Shown here piece by piece: positions 58,451 to 64,000 of a stretch of 64,000 nucleotides of DNA (positions are counted from its first letter, which is position 1; each line of letters opens with the position of its first letter). The stretch lies in the NCBI RefSeq assembly GCF_035497915.1, contig NZ_DATJCS010000048.1, positions 1 to 64,000 on the forward strand, written 5' to 3'. The notes beneath the pieces were generated by a model that was given only the letters and a program-made list of their open reading frames with translations, was not told the DNA's origin and ran no database searches. The translations under genes were made by a program, and so were the position numbers. This DNA comes from Serpens sp035497915 (GTDB taxonomy: Bacteria > Pseudomonadota > Gammaproteobacteria > Pseudomonadales > Pseudomonadaceae).

Positions 58451-61288
58451 ATGGCGCAGCAGCAGTATCAACCGGGGCAACGCTGGATCAGCGACAGCGA
58501 GGCCGAGCTGGGTCTCGGCACCATTCTGGCTCAGGATGGCCGTCTGTTGACCGTACTCTACCCAGCCACCGGCGATACCCGTCAGTACGCGCTGCGCAAT
58601 GCTCCGCTGACCCGCGTGCGTTTCGCCCCCGGCGACGAGATCAGCCATTTCGAAGGCTGGAAGCTGACCGTGCGCGAAGTCGAGGACGTCGATGGGCTGC
58701 TGGTATACCACGGACTGAACGAGCAGAACGAGACCTGCTCGCTGCCGGAAACCCAGCTGTCGAACTTCATCCAGTTCCGCCTGGCCAGCGACCGCCTGTT
58801 CGCCGGACAGATCGACCCCTTCTCCTGGTTTGCCCTGCGCTACCACAGCCTGGCCCACCGTGGCCGCACCCTGCAGTCGCCGCTGTGGGGCCTGGGCGGC
58901 GCGCGCGCGCAGCCGATTCCGCACCAGCTGCATATCGCCCGCGAGGTGGCCGACCGCATCGCCCCGCGCGTGCTGCTCGCCGACGAAGTGGGCCTGGGCA
59001 AGACCATCGAGGCCGGCCTGGTCATTCATCGTCAACTGCTCACCGGGCGCGCCAGCCGCGTGCTGATCCTGGTGCCGGAGAACCTGCAGCACCAGTGGCT
59101 GGTGGAGATGCGCCGGCGCTTCAACCTGCAGGTGGCGCTGTTCGATGCCGAACGTTTCGCCGAAAGCGATGCCGACAACCCCTTCGAGGACACCCAGTTG
59201 GCGCTGGTCGCCCTGGAGTGGCTGAAGGACGACGACAAGGCTGGCGATGCCCTGCTGGCCGCCGGCTGGGACCTGCTGGTGGTGGACGAAGCCCACCACC
59301 TGGTCTGGCACCCCGAGAACGCCAGCGCGGAATACCAGCTGGTCGAGCGCCTGGTCGGGGCGATTCCCGGCGTGCTGCTGCTCACCGCCACCCCCGAACA
59401 GCTCGGCCAGGACAGCCACTTCGCCCGCCTGCGCCTGCTCGACCCCAGCCGCTTCCATGACCTGCAGGCGTTCCGCGCCGAAAGCGCGCACTACCGTCCG
59501 GTGGCCGAGGCGGTGCAGGAGCTGCTCGACAACGGGCGCCTGTCGGACCAGGCGCACCGCACCATTCATGAATTCCTGGGCGATGAAGGCGAAGCCCTGC
59601 TCGCCGCGGTCACCGATGGCGACATCCAGGCCAGCCAGCGCCTGATCCGCGAGCTGATCGACCGCCACGGCACCGGCCGCGTGCTGTTCCGCAATACCCG
59701 CGCCGCCGTGCGCGGCTTCCCGGAGCGCGAGCTGCACCCCTATCCGCTGCCGCAGCCCGAGCAATACCAGGACCTGCCTGGCGAACAGGCCGAGCTGTAT
59801 CCGGAGCTGGGCTATGCCGGCGACGAGGAAGAAGCCCGCTGGTGGCGCTTCGACCCGCGCGTGGAATGGCTGATCGATACCCTCAAGCTGCTCAAGCAGC
59901 ACAAGGTACTGGTCATCTGCGCCCACGCCGAGACCGCCCTGGACCTGGAAGAAGCCCTGCGCCTGCGTTCCGGCATCCCGGCCACGGTGTTCCACGAGGG
60001 CATGAGCATTCTCGAGCGCGACCGCGCCGCCGCCTATTTCGCCGATGAAGAGTTCGGCGCCCAGGTGCTGATCTGTTCGGAAATCGGTTCCGAGGGCCGC
60101 AACTTCCAGTTCGCCCATCATCTGGTGCTGTTCGACCTGCCGGCCCACCCGGACCTGCTGGAACAGCGCATCGGTCGTCTGGACCGCATTGGCCAGAAGC
60201 ACCGCATCCAGCTGCATGTCCCCTATCTGGAAGGCAGCGCCCAGCAGCGTCTGTTCCAGTGGTATCACCAGGCGCTGAACGCCTTCCTGGCCACCTGCCC
60301 GACCGGCAACGCCCTGCAGCAGCAGTTCGGCGCCCGCCTGCTGGAACAGCTCAACGGCGGCGACGACAAACCCTGGCAGGCACTGCTCGACGAGGCCCGC
60401 GCCGAGCGCGAGCGCCTGGAAGCGGAGATGCACAGCGGCCGCGACCGCCTGCTGGAACTGAACTCCGGCGGAGCCGGCGAGGGCGAGCAACTGGTCGAGG
60501 CGATCCTCGAACAGGACGATGAATATGCCCTGCCGATCTACATGGAAGAGCTGTTCAACGCCTTCGGCATCGACAGCGAGGACCACTCCGAAAACGCGCT
60601 GATCCTGCGTCCCAGCGAGAAGATGCTGGACGCCAGCTTCCCGCTGGGCGACGACGAGGGCGTGACCATCAGCTACGACCGCGCCCAGGCCCTGGCGCGC
60701 GAGGACATGCAGTTCCTCACCTGGGAGCACCCGATGGTGCAGGGCGGCATGGATCTGGTGCTGTCCGGCTCGATGGGCAACACCTCGGTGGCGCTGATCA
60801 AGAACAAGGCGCTCAAGCCCGGCACCGTGCTGCTCGAACTGCTGTTCGTCAGCGACGTGGTGGCGCCGCGCGCGCTGCAACTCGGTCGCGTGCTGCCGCC
60901 GCTGGCGCTGCGCTGCCTGCTGGACGCCAAGGGCAACGACCTGGCCAGCAAGGTGAGCTTCGAGACCCTCAACGACCAGTTGGAAAGCGTGCCGCGCGCC
61001 AGCGCCAACAAGTTCGTGCAGGCCCAGCGCGATGTGCTGAGCCAGCAGTTCAAGCTGGCCGAGGAAAAGATGGCGCCGCGCCACGCCGAGCGTGTCGCCG
61101 AGGCCCGGCAGCGCTTCACCGCCGAGCTGGACGAGGAACTGGCGCGCCTCGTCGCCCTGCAGGCGGTCAACCCGAGCGTGCGCGACAGCGAGATCGAGGC
61201 GCTGCGTCGCCAGCGCGAGGACGGCCTGAGCTACCTGGACAAGGCCTCGCTGCGCCTGGAAGCCATTCGGGTGCTGGTGGCGGGTTAA
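58451..61288 (+). CDS. rapA: RNA polymerase-associated ATPase RapA (HepA)
   Basis: 945-residue SWI2/SNF2 ATPase that recycles stalled or post-termination RNA polymerase. The N-terminal Tudor-like domains (QYQPGQRWISDSEAELGLGTI and following) contact the polymerase. The helicase core has LLADEVGLGKTIEAGLVIHR (motif I, about residue 180), LVVDEAHHL (motif II), LLTATPEQLGQDS, then motif V/VI ICSEIGSEGRNFQFAHHLVLFDLP and LEQRIGRLDRIGQ. The C-terminal part ends DKASLRLEAIRVLVAG. Length is close to E. coli RapA (968). GGAG precedes the ATG. Confidence 0.95.
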   Translation: MAQQQYQPGQRWISDSEAELGLGTILAQDGRLLTVLYPATGDTRQYALRNAPLTRVRFAPGDEISHFEGWKLTVREVEDVDGLLVYHGLNEQNETCSLPETQLSNFIQFRLASDRLFAGQIDPFSWFALRYHSLAHRGRTLQSPLWGLGGARAQPIPHQLHIAREVADRIAPRVLLADEVGLGKTIEAGLVIHRQLLTGRASRVLILVPENLQHQWLVEMRRRFNLQVALFDAERFAESDADNPFEDTQLALVALEWLKDDDKAGDALLAAGWDLLVVDEAHHLVWHPENASAEYQLVERLVGAIPGVLLLTATPEQLGQDSHFARLRLLDPSRFHDLQAFRAESAHYRPVAEAVQELLDNGRLSDQAHRTIHEFLGDEGEALLAAVTDGDIQASQRLIRELIDRHGTGRVLFRNTRAAVRGFPERELHPYPLPQPEQYQDLPGEQAELYPELGYAGDEEEARWWRFDPRVEWLIDTLKLLKQHKVLVICAHAETALDLEEALRLRSGIPATVFHEGMSILERDRAAAYFADEEFGAQVLICSEIGSEGRNFQFAHHLVLFDLPAHPDLLEQRIGRLDRIGQKHRIQLHVPYLEGSAQQRLFQWYHQALNAFLATCPTGNALQQQFGARLLEQLNGGDDKPWQALLDEARAERERLEAEMHSGRDRLLELNSGGAGEGEQLVEAILEQDDEYALPIYMEELFNAFGIDSEDHSENALILRPSEKMLDASFPLGDDEGVTISYDRAQALAREDMQFLTWEHPMVQGGMDLVLSGSMGNTSVALIKNKALKPGTVLLELLFVSDVVAPRALQLGRVLPPLALRCLLDAKGNDLASKVSFETLNDQLESVPRASANKFVQAQRDVLSQQFKLAEEKMAPRHAERVAEARQRFTAELDEELARLVALQAVNPSVRDSEIEALRRQREDGLSYLDKASLRLEAIRVLVAG

Positions 61289-61323
61289 GCCGCAGGCGCG
61301 CCGACGCGACGACGCCCACCTCC

Positions 61324-61416
61324 TGTGGGGCCGGCTTTACGCCGGTTGGCAGAGGTGGGCCCGCCACCCAGGCACGCGGTCTCGACTCCGTTGGCCGGCA
61401 TAAAGCCGGCCCCACA
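61324..61416. repeat. Pair of family B repeats
   Basis: Copies at 61324-61347 and 61393-61416 in opposite orientation between rapA and the dehydrogenase gene. Confidence 0.88.
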
Positions 61417-61483
61417 AGGTTCATGTCCGCACCCCGGGCACCTCTGCTACCCTCGCGCCACTTCCATTGCCCTGTTCACCACA

Positions 61484-62437
61484 ATGTCCCTCACCGCCGT
61501 TTTCCTCGACTCCGCCACCCTCGACGATCTCGATTTCAGCGCCCTGCACGCCAGCTTCGACCGCCTGACCCTGCACAGCGCCAGCGCGCCGGGACAGGTC
61601 ATCGAGCGCCTGCACGGCGCCCAGGTGGCGATCAGCAACAAGGTGCCGCTGACCGAGCAGGTACTGGCCGCCTGCCCGGAACTCCGGCTGGTGCTGATCT
61701 CCGCCACCGGCACCAACAACGTCGACCTGGCCGCCGCCCGGGCGCGCGGCATCACCGTGTGCAACTGCCAGGGCTACGGCACCGCCTCGGTGGCCCAGCA
61801 CTGTCTGATGCTGCTGCTCGCCCTGGCCGGCAATCTCACCGACTACCAGGCCGCCGTGCGTGCCGGTCGCTGGCAGCAGGCGCCGCAGTTCTGCCTGCTG
61901 GATTTCCCGATCGTCGAGCTGGCCGGCAAGACCCTCGGCATCCTCGGCCATGGCGAGCTGGGCGGCGCCGTGGCGCGACTGGCCGAGGCCTTCGGCATGC
62001 GCGTGCTGCTCGGCCAGTTGCCGGGGCGGCCGGCGCGCCCCGGCTATCTGCCGCTGGACCAGCTGCTGCCGCAGGTGGACGCCCTCAGCCTGCATTGCCC
62101 GCTCACCGAACAGACCCGCCACCTGATCGGCGCCCGTGAACTGGCGCTGCTCAAGCCCGGCGCGCTGCTGATCAACACCGCGCGGGGCGGGCTGGTCGAT
62201 GAACAGGCCCTGGCCGACGCCCTGCGCAGCGGCCACCTGGGTGGCGCGGCCAGCGACGTGCTCAGCGAAGAGCCGCCGCGCAATGGCAATCCGCTGCTGG
62301 CGCCGGACATCCCGCGCCTGATCCTCACTCCGCACTGCGCCTGGGGCAGCCGCGAGGCGCGCCAGCGCATCCTCGAACAACTGGCCGAAAACGCCCGCGC
62401 CTTCCGCGCCGGCGCACCGCTGCGCGTGGTCGGCTGA
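61484..62437 (+). CDS. D-isomer-specific 2-hydroxyacid dehydrogenase
   Basis: 317-residue NAD(P)-dependent dehydrogenase, closest in appearance to glycerate/hydroxypyruvate dehydrogenases (HprA type). The Rossmann core has LGILGHGELGGAVARLAEAFGMRV. The catalytic residues are Arg in LINTARGGLVDE, Glu in SEEPPRNGNPLL and His in ILTPHCAWGSREAR. The last motif has the H-x-A-W of glycerate dehydrogenases. There is no Shine-Dalgarno before the ATG; the mRNA may be nearly leaderless. It is 13 bases ahead of rsmC, so probably co-transcribed. Confidence 0.88.
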   Translation: MSLTAVFLDSATLDDLDFSALHASFDRLTLHSASAPGQVIERLHGAQVAISNKVPLTEQVLAACPELRLVLISATGTNNVDLAAARARGITVCNCQGYGTASVAQHCLMLLLALAGNLTDYQAAVRAGRWQQAPQFCLLDFPIVELAGKTLGILGHGELGGAVARLAEAFGMRVLLGQLPGRPARPGYLPLDQLLPQVDALSLHCPLTEQTRHLIGARELALLKPGALLINTARGGLVDEQALADALRSGHLGGAASDVLSEEPPRNGNPLLAPDIPRLILTPHCAWGSREARQRILEQLAENARAFRAGAPLRVVG

Positions 62438-62450
62438 CAGGAGAGTTTTC

Positions 62451-63449
62451 ATGGACCCACGAAGCGAAGTGCTGCTGCGCCAGGCCGAGCTGTTCACCGG
62501 CCAGGTGCTGCTGGCCGGCCTGCCGGCCGATGATCTGCTCGGCGCCCTGCCCGACGCCGCTGGCTGGAGCTGGCACGCCGGCGAGCAGGCCGCGTTGCAG
62601 GCACGCTTTCCCGAGCGCAGCCGGTTCGGCACCACGCCGCCCGAGACGCCGTTCGAGACCGCCGTGCTGTTCCTGCCCAAATCCCGTGAGCTGACCGACT
62701 ACCTGCTGCAGGCGCTGGCCGCCCGGTTGGCCGGCAAGCCGCTGTACCTGGTCGGCGAGAAGCGTGCCGGCGTCGAACGGGCCGCCAAGCAGTTGGCCGC
62801 CTTCGGCACGCCGCGCAAGCTGGACAGCGCCCGCCACTGCCAGCTGTGGCTGGTGCAGGTCGCACAGGCGCCCGCGGCCCCGGCGCTGGAAGACCTGGCG
62901 CAGCGCTATGAGCTGCCGCTGGCCGACGGCCCGCTGCAGGTGGTCACCCTGCCCGGGGTGTTCAGCCACGGACGCCTCGATGCGGGCACCGCCCTGCTGC
63001 TGCAGCACCTCGACAATCTGCCGAGCGGCCCGCTGCTGGACTTCGGCTGCGGCGCCGGCGTGCTCGGCGCGGCACTCAAGCGCCGCTATCCGGGCAATCC
63101 GCTGCTGATGCTGGATGTGGACGCCTTCGCCCTGGCCAGCAGTCGCCTGACCCTGGCGGCCAACGGCCTGCAGGCCGAGCTGATCGCCGGCGACGGCATC
63201 CACGCCGCGCCGACCGGCCTGGCGGCCATCGTCAGCAACCCGCCGTTCCACCAGGGCGTGCACACCGATTACCAGGCCAGCGAGACCCTGCTGCGCGACG
63301 CCGCCCGCTTCCTGCGCCCCGGCGGCGAACTGCGCCTGGTGGCCAACAGCTTCCTCAAGTACCCGCCGCTGATCGAGCGGCACCTGGGGCCGTGCGCCAC
63401 GCTGGCCGAGGGACAGGGGTTTCGTATCTACCGGGCGCGGCGCACCTAG
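62451..63449 (+). CDS. rsmC: 16S rRNA m2G1207 methyltransferase
   Basis: 332-residue SAM-dependent rRNA methyltransferase. It has the duplicated architecture of RsmC: an N-terminal degenerate methyltransferase domain (1-165) and an active C-terminal domain with LLDFGCGAGVLGAAL (SAM motif I), LMLDVDAFALASSRL and IVSNPPFHQGVHTDY (N-P-P-F, about residue 262), the motif of amino-group methyltransferases. The end VANSFLKYPPLIERHLG is also typical. AGGAGA lies eight bases before the ATG. Confidence 0.9.
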   Translation: MDPRSEVLLRQAELFTGQVLLAGLPADDLLGALPDAAGWSWHAGEQAALQARFPERSRFGTTPPETPFETAVLFLPKSRELTDYLLQALAARLAGKPLYLVGEKRAGVERAAKQLAAFGTPRKLDSARHCQLWLVQVAQAPAAPALEDLAQRYELPLADGPLQVVTLPGVFSHGRLDAGTALLLQHLDNLPSGPLLDFGCGAGVLGAALKRRYPGNPLLMLDVDAFALASSRLTLAANGLQAELIAGDGIHAAPTGLAAIVSNPPFHQGVHTDYQASETLLRDAARFLRPGGELRLVANSFLKYPPLIERHLGPCATLAEGQGFRIYRARRT

Positions 63450-63462
63450 GGTCTGATGAACC

Positions 63463-63531
63463 TGTAGAGCGGCTTCAGCCGCGATGCTTCCCGCTGCCAC
63501 TCAACAGCTCGCGGCTGAAGCCGCTCCTACA
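63463..63531. repeat. REP-type inverted pair (family A)
   Basis: TGTAGAGCGGCTTCAGCCGC (one base deleted) facing GCGGCTGAAGCCGCTCCTAC, between rsmC and the riboswitch. Confidence 0.9.
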
Positions 63532-63596
63532 GAAGACCGGGCGGCACGCTCCGAGCTTGCACCCACCCGCCTCGTTGGGCAGAATGCCCGCCGTCC

Positions 63597-63790
63597 TGGG
63601 GGAGTAGTCTCCTGCGAGCGCCCTGCTCGCGCGGCCCGCGTCAACATGCTTGGTCCACAGACCATGGCGCCGGCGACCCGACAGGCTTGATGCCTGGGGT
63701 TTGACAAGACCTGTGACACGAACGACCCGACCCGGGGTGGGTGGGCGTGCGTGTCATATGCGTTCTCTTGTCGACCCGCCCCTTTAGGAA
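63597..63790 (+). ncRNA. yybP-ykoY manganese riboswitch
   Basis: The aptamer signature is visible: GGGGGAGTAG (63597-63606) and GCGTCAACATGCTTGG (63638-63653), the two conserved arms that form the Mn2+ site, joined by a GC-rich stem. About 130 bases of structured leader follow before the ATG at 63796. The downstream gene is a UPF0016 exporter, a known target of this riboswitch class. Metal excess should raise expression. The exact 3' boundary is uncertain. Confidence 0.82.
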
Positions 63791-63795
63791 CCCTG

Positions 63796-64000
63796 ATGCT
63801 GGAATCCCTGCTGGTCCCCACCGGAATCGTCACCCTGGCCGAAATCGGCGACAAGACGCAGCTGCTCGCGCTGGTGCTCGCCGCGCGCTTTCGCAAACCC
63901 TGGCCGATCATCGCCGGAATCATTGTCGCCACCCTGGCCAACCACTTCGCCGCCGGCGCGCTGGGCAACTGGGTCGCCGACTGGCTGACACCGGTGCTGC
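63796..64000 (+). CDS. UPF0016/GDT1-family manganese exporter (partial)
   Basis: First 68 residues of a membrane protein cut by the window edge. LAEIGDKTQLLALVLAARFRKP contains the E-x-G-D-K-T/S motif of the TMEM165/GDT1 family, which forms the cation site. A second helix IIAGIIVATLANHFAAGALG follows. Bacterial members export Mn2+. TAGGAACCC precedes the ATG. Control by the riboswitch just upstream supports the metal role. Confidence 0.88.
   Translation, partial: MLESLLVPTGIVTLAEIGDKTQLLALVLAARFRKPWPIIAGIIVATLANHFAAGALGNWVADWLTPVL

Overview
The window is chromosomal DNA of a high-GC gammaproteobacterium, almost certainly Pseudomonas in the broad sense. The evidence is pilS-pilR, pagL, olsB-olsA, rapA, a PA3611-type secreted protein, a PP0621-type small protein, a class I fumarase, and the REP-type repeats typical of the genus. 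The species cannot be fixed from the sequence alone. Most genes are ordinary core or near-core genes. The one compositional outlier is an AT-rich Sel1-repeat lipoprotein gene at 16.2-18.0 kb, beside a transposase remnant and a tRNA-Thr(CGU) gene.

Layout. 0-9.1 kb: a DMT exporter, a tRNA acp3U transferase, a secreted QSregVF protein, a phosphoketolase-like TPP enzyme, a beta-CASP RNase-like hydrolase, a LOG-family protein and NAD synthetase. 9.2-14.8 kb: a PP0621 protein and pilS-pilR (type IV pilus control), a block of six intergenic repeats, an Hsp20 gene with a candidate heat-shock promoter, and an IclR regulator divergent from pagL. 15.2-18.4 kb: a NYN-domain protein, the AT-rich Sel1 gene, an IS5-like remnant and tRNA-Thr. 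18.4-29.1 kb: a P-type ATPase, a cardiolipin-synthase-like protein, a lipoprotein, fumarase, a ferredoxin reductase, an acyltransferase and a degenerate SRAP protein. 29.4-32.1 kb: a membrane diguanylate cyclase and cysZ.

32.3-43.7 kb is one compact minus-strand chemosensory operon: MCP, cheY, STAS, cheA, MCP, cheW, cheR, cheB, REC-EAL and a hybrid kinase. It lacks cheD. It ends in a c-di-GMP phosphodiesterase-type response regulator and a kinase with its own receiver and Hpt, so it looks built for something other than simple flagellar control.

43.9-50.3 kb: a di-metal hydrolase, acpH, then olsBA (ornithine lipid synthesis) on the minus strand. These are divergent from a three-gene overlapping operon (GT4 glycosyltransferase, DUF2334 deacetylase, UPF0104 membrane protein). 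The intergenic region carries a four-half-site Pho box with phoA-like geometry pointing at olsB, so this locus is probably a phosphate-starvation lipid-remodelling island. 50.6-57.3 kb: an alpha/beta hydrolase, an exported unknown, a MalT-like LuxR regulator, a lipoprotein and a porin.

57.4-64 kb: a 38-residue CcoM-like membrane protein preceded by two Anr/Dnr-type sites, two small basic or coiled-coil genes divergent from rapA, a hydroxyacid dehydrogenase and rsmC. At the right edge a yybP-ykoY manganese riboswitch precedes a UPF0016 manganese exporter that runs off the window. Two palindromic repeat families fill many of the larger intergenic gaps: GTAGGAGCGGCTTCAGCCGC-type and GTAGGGCCGGCTTTATGCCGGCC-type.
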